A stretch of 64,000 bases of DNA, taken from positions 26,396 to 90,395 of the forward strand of contig QVRM01005500.1 of assembly GCA_003439945.1 (NCBI GenBank), in the 5' to 3' direction. Below the pieces are notes generated by a model that was not told the origin of the DNA, made no database searches, and saw nothing but the letters and a program-made list of their open reading frames with translations. Made by a program: the position numbers and the translations under genes. Positions 32,339 through 46,000 of the stretch are shown piece by piece; within the stretch, counting starts at the first letter, position 1; each line of letters opens with the position of its first letter. The stretch comes from Dermanyssus gallinae (taxonomy: Eukaryota; Arthropoda; Arachnida; Mesostigmata; Dermanyssidae).

Positions 32339-34260
32339 GCGATAAATGTTAAGCATTTGCTAAAACATTCTACACGTATCCCTATCAACTACAGCTTCAG
32401 CCGTACCAGCAATAACGATTATAAGCCAACGATAGTTGCAGCGACTGCGCGACACCCAATAGTGGAACTATACCAAGCAACCACAAACAAGCTTTAAAGC
32501 AAGTCCATAATAATGTTATTCCAATCACTACTACCACCGCCAACAACAACTACGAGGAAAGATTTTGAGTCTTGTTGGGACTGCAGGCGCTAGAAAATGT
32601 AAATCTAGAAGAATACGGAAAGAGATCTGTTTTCGGACTGTTTTCGTTTTAGTTTTTGCCGATACTACTACTGCTGTTAATTAGTACTTCCACTAACTGT
32701 ATCATTGTGCCATATGGTGGAAAACGATAGCACTTACAAGACCACCCGCTCGTCGGCCGGTCTACGTCCCCATAGAGGGGTGGCGGTGAAGTTGTGGAAT
32801 GGGTCAAGACCAGACAGCAACCGACGCGCTGTTTAAGCATGAAGGGGTTCGGTGTTTCGCGGATGATTCGCATAGTTTCGCGGTGCGCTAGACCATACAA
32901 AGCATTTCGATTTTCTGCTCAGACGGCGTACAATGGATTAGCCTAAATAACAAGTATAACCTAAACTAAAACAATATAAGCTAAAGACAGACCAAGAAGG
33001 GCAAGCAGCTCATTGTTGTAAGTGAACTATTGTCGTCACCAGAAGGCGCTAACTGAGCGCAGACAGAATGAGAAGAGAGGAAAAAAAGAAAGGCAATGCA
33101 ACAGTCAGTTTAAAGGGGGGGAGTAGAAATAAAACTCGCAACCGATAGGAGCATACACTCTTGCTGAGGTGTCAATTGAATGGTACGCTGAGGATCGACA
33201 GATTGCGTTTGGCAGAAAATACGTTAACATCGAAGCAAAAATGCCACGTTGAATTCGGCGCGTAAAGTCCAATATCATATTTGACTCATAAAGTTGCATT
33301 TCGACACATAACAGAGAAAACGGCTAGTCTCTGACAGGGGAACAGAGTGTTCGTTGGCATTGTCGTTGATGTTCTCGTCGTCAGCGGCTCTGCTATATGG
33401 TCAATTCTGCGTTGCTGAGCTTGTGTCGAATGAGTTGGATTGGTGAAGTAGACCTCTGAGAAAAACGCGCACGAGAAAACGAGAGGAAACACTAGACGAA
33501 GATTGAGGAAACGATTGGCAGGAGAAGATTGAAGATTGTCTAGAAAAAAAAGAAGTGTCGATAGAGTTAGTCGAGACACGCCCCACAGCAAGTGTATGTA
33601 CTCTTAAAAGGGCTCCGGACAGAACACGATAGAGGAGGCGGGCGAGAAAGAGAAAAAAGAAGCGGCAAAGGATCGCTCCGGGGCAAATTTCTCAAGCCCG
33701 TATCGCCGTCGCCGTCCTCATTGCGCTCGCTCATGGCGCACCGCCTAAATGCCCGCTGAAACGATGGAACACGCACAAAGGAGCTCAGCGACTCAAGGCG
33801 AGAAAAATATGGAGCCTTTCCACTACTTGTATAGTAGTACTCAACTAATACACTACCGCGGCCGCGACAAAGGAGATGAACACGAAGCCGAAGTCGTCTC
33901 ATTCAGTGCGCGTTTTTGCCCTTGCTAACAGAATTGAAAACTGCGAGGACTGTGAATGGCCGAGAAGCAGGGGGGAGGGCGACGACCAGAAAGAACAGAA
34001 AAATGACAATGTATTGGGAGAAATCGGAGAGCGTGCTTTCATTGCCCGACGTGCTGTAATACAAGTTCGGCGATATTGCGAGTGTATTTTTATGCACGCC
34101 GACGAAACGTCGGATGTCTCTGCATGTACGACATACCAATTCATTACCGACGAGTGTCCTTCGTTCTTCGAATACGTTACGGCTTCTTAGCAGCTAATCT
34201 TGCCGCATTTGTGCCGTTTTCTAGCGCAAAGAACGGCACAGATGTGTTCTATAGGGTGTA

Positions 34261-34299
<39 letters not shown>

Positions 34300-36525
34300 C
34301 GGAACGCAACTGTAAGCGACTCATTAGGTATTTCGATAGTCGGTGCAGGTGAAACTAACAAATGCAGAAAATATTCTGGCGTTGGTTATCCGCACCAATT
34401 TTGTCCGCTGGATTTCGAGACAATGAGAGAACCAGGACCTCTTACACTCAAGCTGATTCAGCGCGTGCGTAGATGACTTAACCTTTCGACAGGAGACCCG
34501 AAAGCATCGGAATTTTTGCTTCAGAGGCTGTCGCTCAGACAGTTGTTCACTCCAAGGTGTTGACGTAACAAAGTGATATATATATATATATATATATATA
34601 TTCCAGAGTCCAACAGGTGTAGTTAAAGCAGACTAAACACGGCGTCTACAGCGCGGCCTCATCATACATTCAGCTTATATTTACATGATGAAACACAGCA
34701 TTGCAGATCGCAATCCAACTCAGAAATCCAATCACTTGCGTTCGCCACTCGGTGTATATAGTATGATGTTCTGCTGCTCCTTTTTTTTTAGCAATCAGAG
34801 ATTGTAACTCAATGAGGTAGGGTTGCGATTTTGAATGCTTTTAATCAAAATAAATCTACGAAGGCTTATTTGCAGCAAAGTATACATTCTCATTGCCAAA
34901 AGGACCGAATGCAGGTAACTCGGCGGAAGATATTTGTATTGTTTTTAGGTTTGAGACGACCGTACTTCAATGCGGTAGCTTACTGTTTCTCATGGTGGAG
35001 ATTTTTTGATGCAACAGATCAAACGCGGACGAGTTCTTGTTCTGTTACGGTGTATATGCATGGGCAACAATTTGTCGTGTGTGATGCAAATTTGACAATC
35101 GACGAGACTGTACGCATGGTAAACGACGGGGTGGCACGCATTCATGGGCCGGTTCATGCAAAGCTAGCTGGTTGCGTCATAGGCTTAGAGAAATACGCTC
35201 TGCATACAACGATAAGTTTCGGACGAATTTAAGTTTGTCAATGACGGAGCTTTTGCCATTAATTAGGGAAATATATATGTCATTGACTAACGCTGAATGA
35301 CACTGTGAGTATAAAATACATTTGCAAATGACCCTTGTGATTTCGACAGAACTTTCTGATTTTGGCAGTTTTCTTTTCATGCCACTGCCGGAAGCACTTT
35401 TCATGTGGCAGTGCTACCATAGCTAATGTGGAACCGGAGTGAGCGTTTAAGCTGTTTTGTTACAGGAATTACTCACACGACCTCGAGTCCTCGTTAGAGC
35501 AATCGGTCTAAACGTCCAGTTATTGCTTAGCAAGTAAAATCAGCTCGCTTGTTAAAGATTATTGTGAAAACCTATCCACACTGCGTACCTTATGTACATG
35601 TGTCTCGAACTTTAAAGCGGTTGTTCCCAGCACAGTGCGAGCATTGCAGGCGTTCTGTAGAATTCGGCAAGAGTCTCTCAGGCCTTCAGTTGACACTTTT
35701 CTCTTAACTGCGTAAGAGCACAGGTTGCAGAAAAGCGGTAGGTCTCAATAAAAAGTTGTGCCAGTTAAACATTAAGCCAGTCTATTAGAGACAAGCAAAG
35801 GACCCAGTGCCCTAATTTGTTCAGCCTTTAGGTCCCGTCACGCTACCGTTAGTCGGTACGCAGCCACTGATGCTATTCTAATATCGAACAACGATCTGTT
35901 TCGACTAAGATCTTCTGAGGCAAAGTTTGAAAGTTTCCTTGGATGTGATGGCGAAAGAGCGTCCCCGGCTTGGAGGAGGGTGCTCCGTGTGCCAGTTTCC
36001 AGAAACGTTTACCAAGGGCTAATTCGGCCTAGGCGAACTAACTTTCCACACGGTCCTGACGTGCCATGAGGACCTCTAGTCTTACCTATTCAAGATCAGG
36101 AAGCCTCCTATCCCACATGCGTCGGGCCTTAAAATGCTGGCGAATATTTTTAGATTAAATAAGGAAGCTTAGATAGATTTGAAATTGGGGTCTTTAATGC
36201 CTCGTACGGGTTCGTCACCGCCCTTTCGATCATACGAGGATTTTTTCATGCTGCTTGTATCTTCTAAAGCCTAATAAAGTTTTTATAATGCCGTTGGCAG
36301 TTGCAATACACGTAACGCTTCTCAGCCATTAGCTATAAGTACCTTTGGTATTATTTCCAAAATAACCTTAGTGGACTAATCGAGTGGTACTGCTAACAGC
36401 ACATCCGGATGCTTGCTGAGCTCATACGTTTTTGTGGTTATGCTGTGACAATTGTTTCGTTGCCGTTACCATGAGCAGGACCGGTACATCCGGTACAGTT
36501 CTCAGCCCAGTTGTACGACGGTTTG

Positions 36526-36726
36526 TTACTTGTCCGTCACAGGTGACACTATTTCGGGACCTATTAGAAGCATTTTGGCCGGCAGGTGTACGCCTCCGAC
36601 TGGCCGTCCGCGCAAGGGCCGTATGGTTTGACAATGATACGAATAATATCTTTCAATGTTGAAACTGTCACCAGTTACAACGGTCTTAGTTAGACAGATA
36701 ATGTCATAATCAGCAGAATCGCTCAA
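36526..36726 (-). pseudogene. LINE endonuclease fragment
   Basis: The 66-codon minus-strand frame begins with SDSADYDIICLTKTVVTGD and continues NIERYYSYHC, RPLRGRPVGGVHLPAKM. This resembles the part of LINE apurinic-type endonucleases that usually reads DIICLTETWL followed by a GGGV stretch. The catalytic Glu of TETWL is replaced (TKTVV), so the domain is dead. No RT was found nearby. The CR1/L2/Jockey group is plausible but not established. Confidence 0.5.
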
Positions 36727-39700
36727 GGGAACAACGGACTGAGTAGCCCTCCCAGTTCCACTGACATATCTATGGTGTTGTTTCTTTCTCCCCTATTTTC
36801 TTCCAGATTTTGTTCGGTCAAGATGATGATAAATGAACTGCGAGCTGGTGGACTGTACACTGCTGTTTGAGTCGGTTTAGTTCCCTAAACTACCTAAGAA
36901 AGGGTCTCAATCTGTCGTCAAATCCGAGTGACCCAAATGCAGGAACATATGTCATATGCTGGTGGGAGAGCTATTCCTATTGCTCGAAGACTGCTATTGT
37001 AGTGTTGTTGTTGTTACTGTGCTTGTTGCTATTGTCTTTGTCATTTTTGTTAACATTGTTGTTGTTGTTGTCGTCGTAGATGATAGGGATTGCTGTCGCG
37101 GTGGTTGTTGATATTGTTTTCGTAGTGGGCGTTATTACAGCTACTTTTTGCATGTGTGCTGATACCTTGCAAGCAATTGCTTTTCTCCCTTCTACCCTTC
37201 AACGGGGGACCTCGTGGATGCTGGCGGATGCACTTTACCCTTCACGCGTCGTTCCGCTGCCCTGAGACGCTCCTACCATTTCCGCTCGTCTGTTTGCCCA
37301 CAATCCTGCGAGTCCTGAGCTCTTCCGTTTGGGCAGAGTGCTATTAGTCCGCGGTCGTCCCGCTCAGTAAGGCCGGCGGTCCAGACAGTCAGACTGATGG
37401 GAAAAGAAGGTTCTGGGAGTTTCATAAAGCGTCCGAATAGCGTGCAGAAGGCTTCACCTCACCGTTGAGACCCGTCGAATCATTCCATACAACAATGGAT
37501 ATTACCACTAAACGAATAAACCCCATTGTACGCATTGCACAATCGCTCGCACTGACTAAAGGCTGCCGTCACAAATAGAAACACCATTTCCACCTTTGTA
37601 CTTGCCGAAAATTGGATTCTAGCAGCGCCATGGCTAACACGGCCATGAACATTAACATCTTCAGAATAATGTTCGCTCAATTCAAATGTGTGTGGGTCTG
37701 AAAGCTTGTTTATACGTACAGACTACAAAATGCATAAACTGCACATGTATAAGCGTGTTGCTATACCCATTTGATCTTAGAACTTGATAATAACGCAAAT
37801 TTTAGACTTGACTTTTGCCTACAGCTGGCTTACTAGTGAATTCGAGTATTATGAAAGCGCAAAATCTCTTTAAATACTCACAATACTGTCTAAGAGTCGT
37901 GTTGGAAACCCTGAGCTGGTTACCTAGTTAGCCTGCATGCCAACCGAATAAACTCGCCAACGACCTGCGTAAGTAAGATGCAAATTACAAATGCAAAACA
38001 ATTTCCAAGATATGTTTCAATCCCAAACAGCACTGGAGGACTGAAAATGGATACGAAAAGAATTATTTCTTCTGATTGGAAACGTCCGGCCAGCAAGGAA
38101 GCTATATCCTACCTCATATAAATATAACTTATACGAAGGTGGCGGAGTTACAGAAAGACAAACAATGCCGTTATCAAGCGCGTCACCAAATTAAAAGTAA
38201 AGTTTATTATTCGCGTTTGAATGCCCTTGGTACCCAATTTTACAACATTGGACCCAATTGTTTAGTAAGGAGTTTTTCTTGCATAAATTCAATTGTTTCA
38301 CTTATAAAGATAGACATGGCCACATGTGTAGATATGGTCACAAAAGTTTTCTCATTAGATCCTTATGACTGCACGATTGCGAGCTTTCGCTTTCATAAAC
38401 GCGTCTGTGACTGTTTTTTTAAACCTTTGTTGTTATTTGCAACCACACTAGCATAATAACATAACTTGCATAACAGACAACTCATTCGACGAATCACTAA
38501 TTTGCGCTTAATGCGTTTTGCGGAATGCAGTTTTCGTAAAAAACAATTCATTTACATATAAACAGATTTTCGTTTCGATCGTTTTTAGTACTGTTACAAA
38601 TAGGTTAAAAAAATAGAATAGAATGCTTTTTAGCTGTTTGATAGGCATAACGTCACTGGTGACGTGGTTCAGTCAATCCACTCGACATCCACTCACATCG
38701 GAGAAGTCACAGCTACGGCAACAGAAATTTAAAAAGTGGATTGGCCTAGAAGACTAGTGCACTGGTGATATTGTGGAATCCTAGAGAGCTCAACATGTCC
38801 GGCCCTTAGAGGCGATCGTTCCAAAGATTTGCAAATTGGGTTAAATTTACTATGTAAAAAAATATATTGCGTATGCCGTCATACTTTGCTGATGTGGCCA
38901 AGGGACAAATATGAGACAAGACATTAAGGACCTGAACTTTGAAAAAAAAGAAAAAGCTACGATTGCCGGCAAACGCTTTCACTGTACTGTCCGCCTACAG
39001 ATCGGGCATACAATTAGAGACATAGTTGAGTTGCAATCGTGAATATTGCACCTGTAACTGTTGATAGCACTATAATTCACGCCAATTTAGACAAGACAAC
39101 GTTACATAGTCGTTCACAATTAGACCCGAGAGACGGTACGTTTGCAGGTCACCGACTGCAAATGCCTAATTTTTTTTGACGGTTCTACACGTCGGAGTGA
39201 ATTTACTGTTGGAAGATCTTTTTTTTTTTCAGGCTAACTCAAATGGCGACTCCGCGCCAGGCGAAACTCGCCCAAAGTAACAGCAGACAATCACGTCAGC
39301 GGTGGCTTCTCATTGCTTCATGCAGACAACTACGCTTCCAATGGTTGGTCAGGTCCCCACAACACACGAATCACCTGGCCCCTAGCGTCGCCACCCATAG
39401 TGGGTCCGCTGATATCGGTCAATCGTCGGCAATCTGCCCAGAAAGAGAAGGGCCTTATAAGCCTAAGATAGATATATAGAAGATAGATAAATAGATAATG
39501 TGGGGGCGTCGAAGGACCCGGACCGACCTGCAGGAAGGTGTCCTTGTGGCTCCAGGCCAGTTACCGCTGGCAGACCGTAAGGTGTGTACGGTTCGTCGTC
39601 TGCGTACGGTGATGGTCGATGACAACCAAGTGGGTCGTTGTACAAATTACCACGACGGTTAGGCTAACCAATTCTTGTCGGGAAATCTTACCGTTTCACG

Positions 39701-39976
39701 TCAAAATTGGCTCTTTTCTTGATTCCTCCAGGCACTGACGTTAAATTAACCTTAATCAGGTACAATGGTTACATTACATCCCTCGAAATTGCTCCATCGT
39801 CCTTTTTCTCACTCTAATCTATTTCACATCAGGGAAATAGCAATAAGAACAGCTATATTAGCTTACGCAATAAAACATATGTATACTATTTAGGTTTAGA
39901 TTACTAAATTAACTACCTCGATTTTCGTAGCGGAAGTGTTTTGTCCAAAATATGGCGATAAGGTTATACGTATGCA

Positions 39977-39978
<2 letters not shown>

Positions 39979-40022
<44 letters not shown>

Positions 40023-40062
40023 ACATATATTTATTTTTCGTATATTACATTATGTTTGTGGG

Positions 40063-40099
<37 letters not shown>

Positions 40100-40147
40100 A
40101 AACAGATATTAATTTTTGGTATATTACATAATGTTTGTGGGACACAC

Positions 40148-40191
<44 letters not shown>

Positions 40192-40193
40192 CC
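39979..40193. repeat. Three (TA)n blocks separated by a duplicated unit
   Basis: (TA)n blocks lie at about 39979-40022, 40069-40096 and 40153-40191. The separators at about 40030-40066 and 40107-40149 are near-copies sharing TATATTACAT and TAATGTTTGTGGGACACA-like sequence. The block probably arose by tandem duplication. Confidence 0.85.
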
Positions 40194-40732
40194 GTACCGC
40201 TCTATACTAGACCTGTAAGACATACGAATATATTAATAATGACTCGCTATTGACCAATAAAGTCCATGTTCTTTCAAGTAATACGTACTATATCGCCGTA
40301 TGGTGATATTACTGTTTACCGTTGATATGCATAAATTCAAATACTAATCTTAAAATATATAAATTGTATCTCGCATATAGAGTTTATTGTATCACCTCAC
40401 AAGCATATACTGTTAGTAAGCATAGTATACGCAGCTTGCCAACTGCAGCGTATATCTACGAGAAGGGCAAGCAACCTGGCTGTTAGTTTTGTTTATGGCG
40501 TGCGTAGCTGTTGGCGAGAATATGTCTCGTTTTTGGCCAGCACTACAGTATAGACTAGAGTCGTCAGTCAGTGGTGTTCGCAGTTGCCGAAGCACGTATG
40601 AGCGACTAAATTCTGCCGAAGGCTACCTGCAACCTTCTCTGTGTGACTGCTGATTAACAAGCGTGTTGATTCTGCTAGCCAAGCAAATCGCCCGGGGCAG
40701 CGCATCCTCGATAATAACGACAACGGCAGAAG

Positions 40733-40733
40733 C

Positions 40734-40770
<37 letters not shown>

Positions 40771-40850
40771 GCAACAACAACAACATCAATCACAACAGCA
40801 GCAACAACAACAACAATCACAACAGCAGCAAGAACAACAACAACATCATC
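40733..40850 (+). repeat. (CAA)n / (CAG) microsatellite
   Basis: A CAACAA-rich tract is interspersed with CAG and CAT triplets. Long frames here are simple-repeat translations. Confidence 0.9.
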
Positions 40851-41619
40851 ATGATCAACATTTGCGATTACCTGAAACTCGATGAAAATACGAGCTCGAA
40901 ATTCATGCTCATACCTTATGTGTGGGTATGAATTCACCACACGTATCCTATCCAACTTTCTCATTGCAAGCTCACCCGCGCCTTTGCATCGGCTGTGCAA
41001 TTATATGCTGCGCTGACATGGAGTGATATTGATGATTCTACTGCCGTAAATATTTGTTGTTGTTGTTGTCGTTGCTGTTGTTATTGTTGTTGTTTTTGTT
41101 GCTATTGTTATATTGTTGTTGTTGTTGTGGCTCCTGTCGTTGCTATACGTAGTCTACAGGAGATAAACAGTGTGGTGCCATATGGAAGTGGGTAACAGTC
41201 TCGCTCCGGGCGACGAATGCGACACTTTTGCACTCCACTATCGTCTCTCTTTACCAACACGGATACGCATCTTGCTTCATCATTATTTCCTCTTTTCATC
41301 TGTTTCTTGTCTAATGTTCCTTCCTCGACTCTAGTTACGAGCTTTATGCCAGTGACTGCCGACTGGGCTCAGCTTTGCATTTCTAATGCCCATTGGGATT
41401 TTACAGCCACTTGTTCAGCCTGAGGGAGCAATAGGGCATGCATATGCGTATATAAAAGGAACTCGATAACTACTGCAGTGGCAAAATAAATGTTTAGCAG
41501 GCGAGGGTGTTACAGCACAACAAAAGCAGCCATAATAGTAACAACACAACGAAGCCGCCACCCTAAACATCGCCCAGTAACGGCATAACTATAGCCCTCG
41601 TTATCAGTAACAACAAAAA

Positions 41620-41760
41620 CCACGACAAAATCAACAACAACACCAAGAACAACAACAGCAACCACAACGACCACAACAACTACAACGACTACCACAACAA
41701 CAATAACAACAACCACAACAACAACAACTACAACAACAACAAAAACAACAACAACAACAA
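41620..41760 (+). repeat. (CAA)n / (CCA) microsatellite
   Basis: CAA-rich triplet repeats with AC-rich variants. There is no gene. Confidence 0.9.
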
Positions 41761-43044
41761 TGCATATTGAGGAAGCGTTGTAATAGCCCGATTGCTGTCA
41801 CAGGGTTTTGCCATGCTTTGCAGTACAGTTAGAGAACAGGAGAAGGAGTAACGTTTCTCTAACTAAAAGGGAGGTTAGGCCAAACGAGCCATACTTAAGA
41901 GATCGTACCACCCCAGTTTAGTCACCCTACATTGTTTAATGTAGCGTACCCAATAAACCCAGGATAGCCAACGACCTCCATAACACAAAAAATCACACAA
42001 AATCAAGATCCCCTCAGAATTTACAGGTTAGAGTCTGTCTGGCGTTAAAATTAATGTGAAGATATTGTTGCAAACTTTATTAAGCTACCTTGGAAATATA
42101 AACCAAAAGAAAAGAGTAGCCTATATCGGAGCTCACCTAACTCCAATAAGACCCACACTAACAAATAAACGTTTCCTTATTAATTTTTGTTTGCCCGAAT
42201 GTCATTTCGAGCCGACTATTTTAGAAAAATTATAAATGCAATAGTTTCAAATCATAAATGTCCTTCTTATTAGGTGTGATTAAAATCAACAATTTAGATA
42301 GCGACGAAACCTAACGAATGCGTTAAAGTCTGACACAGGACGCTTGAAACCGCTAAATAATAATGCATTGTAAATATCATTATATCAGGCATACTATAGA
42401 ACAAGTGATCGATGATAAGCTTGTATTATCGTGAGAGTATTGGAATTTAAAGAGTACAAACAGTATATCATGTAGTATGAATAAAATTAAAATGTTCTCA
42501 TAAAAACGCAATAACCACCGGGCCGGTAACGATACAATGGAACCGTAGAAGTGACGAGCGAAATTCGTATTAAAAAAATTAATGCAGGTGCGGTCAACTT
42601 TGATATTTTAACCGAAAAATCCGCTTGCAGAGATAAAGACAATTGGTACTTTGCCCTACGGCAAACGACTAACTTGCCAACAAAAAGTGAGTAAATAACT
42701 AGGGTTGCTCTAAAGATTTCGTTATCTAATTACTTGCAGGCTGCTTCCTCGTTAAGTTAGCTGAGCGTTAAAGCAGCCCCGCGCGTATCGCTGGCAATGA
42801 ATTCGGTCAATTGAAAGCAACAGATATTCGCCAGCATACGTAGTTGGCTTTGTGTAATGGTTTCCTTTGGTCTTGTGGTTGCTCCGTTTTCAAAAACCGT
42901 ACACGGGCATTAGCCTTACGGGAAATCTTTAAAAACAATATATATAGAAAATATTGTGATGATTTATTAATCATTTACAATACGTTTGCACACTCGGCAG
43001 TGCTCGCCTTAATAAAAATGGTGGTAAAAAGGTGTCACGTGAAG

Positions 43045-46000
43045 TTAAGAGTCAGTTGTCCGTGTTCTTGCTTGATGGTAGCCCCCGCTCTTATGGACCC
43101 GGTGCGAGCGGTATATCCTCAAGGTTCCTTGCAAAGTTAAAACGGTGAGATCCATAAGATTCCTCTTCGTGACGCCGAGCCCCAAGAGCGTCCTCGCAGA
43201 TTCGGAGTCCCATACACCACTCATAGAGATAGTGATGGATCCGAATCTGCGAGGTTTTTGCGGGTCGGGGAGCGCCGCTCTTAGGAACTGAACGTCATAT
43301 TTGGCGATCTTGTCTTGCCGTGCTTTTGCCAGGTCCCGGTTCGGGCCGCAAACCTCGGCATCTAAAACCCAGACCTCGGTAGGTGTTGTTATTACGAGGT
43401 CGGGCTTTAGACCCTGTGCGCCCGGTCGACGGAATACTCGCTCACGAACCACCTCATGACCCCTTTCGCGGAGAAGACGCGCCACGCGATCACAGGCGTC
43501 GTCATGTCTCTTTATGATTTGTTTGTGTGTTGTATCGCACATCTGAGCGACATGAGCCAACGTCTCAGGCGCATGACACCCGTGCCTACAACGTTTGTTG
43601 AAGCCCGGGCGTCCCCTGGCCAATCTGGCACGCGTTGGTAGTGCGTTGATCCTGAGCTTTAGTAGGTTTAAATACTCCTTACCAAATAGGTAGGGCATAC
43701 CCTTAATCCAGTAATGTACAAAGGGTGTTTCGTGTGTTTTTTTTAAATGTGCCCCATCGAACGTGTTGTGTAGTTGTTGAGACCAGTAGTCGGTCTCTTG
43801 TGTAGCGGTCTCAATGGAGGTTCCCAAGCGCTCGCAAAGAAGTCTTGTTTTCGCAAGATCTTTTTTAAAGTGCTCGGTGGTTAGCATCCATTGGACCCCA
43901 AGGTGCGTGGAGTGTTGTAGTGCTGTCAGGCGGGAGAGGCGGAGTCTGGGAATGAATGTTTGGAGGCAGGGGATGTCCAGACCGCCGTGTGCTGTGTGCG
44001 TGTACAGGTAGGCGTTCGGCACCGAGTTTTCGAGCTTAAGCCATTTCGACTTAACAACCTCTCTGATCTCTTTATCTAGGTCACTAAGGAGTGCGTAAGA
44101 TGGTCTGGGACCGGAGACCAGTTTATATAGGAGACGGGGAATGAGAAAGTCTTTCAAAAATATGAGTCTTTGGTGGGGTTTAAGGGGAGCTATCGTGAGT
44201 CTGTTGAGTAAATTAAGGAGTATATCCCTGGTGGAGTCAACTCTGCCATTGCTGTCAAAGTCGACTCCAAGATATCTCCATCGATCGCTCATACCTTTAG
44301 CTGGCAATTGCCGATCTCCAACGTTAAAATCTGGTACGGTATTGATAAAACCTTTACCTTCCTTCCTATTAAATAGGTGGGAGATAGTAAAGCTTTTATT
44401 AGTATTAATTTCAAGACCTCGGGATTTCAAAAGTGGGTCCGCAATATTAAGGAGCCGTTGGAGAGTGGATTTCGTGGAGGCTAGGAGGATGAGATCATCC
44501 GCAAAGGCTAAGCCCATAAGGCGGAAGTCATCAGTAAGTTGGTACCCGATATTAGTTTTGTCTAATTTTGAAAGAATGTCGTCGAGAACTAGATTAAATA
44601 AGAGGGGGGACAGAGGATCTCCCTGTCTAACACCCCTAGTTGGCCGAAATGTGCGACATTCTTGTCCAAATTCTATGAGAGTTTTAGATGAGAGGTACAA
44701 GCGTTCGATATAGTTAATGAATACCTCCGGGTATCCGCGAGTCCGGAGTGACCACAGGACGGAGTCATGACTCACCATGTCGAACGCCTTACGGAGGTCG
44801 ATTGAGGCGAGTCTGAGCTCACGTCCTGCAGACTTGGCATCGTTAAGGATACCATCCAGAACCGCAAGATTCTAGGTACCATTATAGGGGAGAAACGCTC
44901 GCTGGATTGGGAGAAGCTTAATAGAGTTCTGGAGGCGTCTAGAAAGAATTTTGTTAAGCGTTCGTTGTAAGTATGAACTAATAGATAGGGGTCGCAAATC
45001 GCTTGAGGATGTGGCATTGTTAATTTTAGGGATGAACGCTAAGCGAGCAGTTTCATGGGCTGAGGCAATATCGCTAATTAATAGTATGTTAAGAATACAA
45101 CAGACTACTTCTAACGGGAGTTTACGGAGGGACGAAAGACAAATCCCGTCCAAGCCTAGTGCTTTTGAAGGTCCGCGGAGAGCTACGTGGGTTTCCTTTA
45201 GGGAGATAGGGAGGGAAACCTCAAAGAGATCAGAGTTGGGAGTGTATACGGGGCAAGGGAGTGGTTCAGGGGGTGGTTGTGTCATCGTGTTGGCCCAGTG
45301 TTCTACAACCTCGGTGGCCTGCATGTTGTGTATGGTGTGTTTGCCGTCCAGCACCTCATGAGCGCATTTGGATCGGTTTTGGCTAAAAAGTTTTTGAGTG
45401 GTTGCGTAGTCTTGACGTCGCTGTTGCCTTTTAGATACTCGCGCTTCAGTGGAAGGCGTTTCTCTAAAGGCACGACGTCGGACAGTGTGTGTAAAATGTT
45501 TGTTCAGAAATTCGTTTAAGGCGATAGTGTGATTCTCACCTGAGCAAATTATATTTGACAGATGAGTAAGGTCTGTTGAAATTATGTTGCGTTTGGGAAA
45601 TGTGTTTGTGAGGGCTTGTATTCTAGATATAATAATATATTTTTGGGATGGATTATAGGGGCCATCTGATTCAGAGTATCGAGGCCGACTAGGCTCAGGA
45701 AGCTCAGATCCGTCAAGATTGGAATCCAGGAGAGACCTCTTTTTAAGGAGGTCCTCTACCAGATCCTTATGCGCCTGAGAATTACGTTGGCCTCTAATCG
45801 CCCCAGGTGTGCGTGAGTTAAAATTAGTAGCTAAAAAGTGGTCAATTTCTCTAGGTGTTTCGTTATTATTATCTAATATGAAATCTGCTTCTAATGTTGC
45901 TAAAAGTTCACGGTCTTGTGGGTTCCATCTGGCCTTCTTAGAGGGGGGGCTAAAATGTTCTCATTATATTCGTCCGGCACGACGACGGTGTAAATTAAGA

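Larger units (their letters stand above)
31335..36520. other. Long spacer, no gene recognised
   Basis: The region contains a 14-bp-arm hairpin at 32211-32243, (TTA)n at 32298-32338, and (TA)n at 34263-34296 and 34576-34601. A plus-strand frame at 34831-35232 (133 codons) has no recognisable domain and is not supported as a gene. Confidence 0.5.
36730..43040. other. Long spacer dominated by simple repeats
   Basis: The region contains a (GTT)n-like tract at 37000-37080, triplicated (TA)n blocks at 39979-40193, and (CAA)n-type tracts at 40733-40850, 41055-41135 (as GTT) and 41620-41760. A 126-codon frame at 38076-38456 has no recognisable domain. The AT-rich stretch 41940-42840 shows nothing I can name. 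Confidence 0.5.

Noticed and set aside
34831..35232. 133-codon ORF as a gene
   Set aside because: No similarity I can name and no supporting signals.
40568..41000. Leu-, Val- or Thr-rich frames in CAA/GTT arrays
   Set aside because: Artefacts of triplet repeats, as also at 23782-24003, 41510-41716 and 61576-61978.
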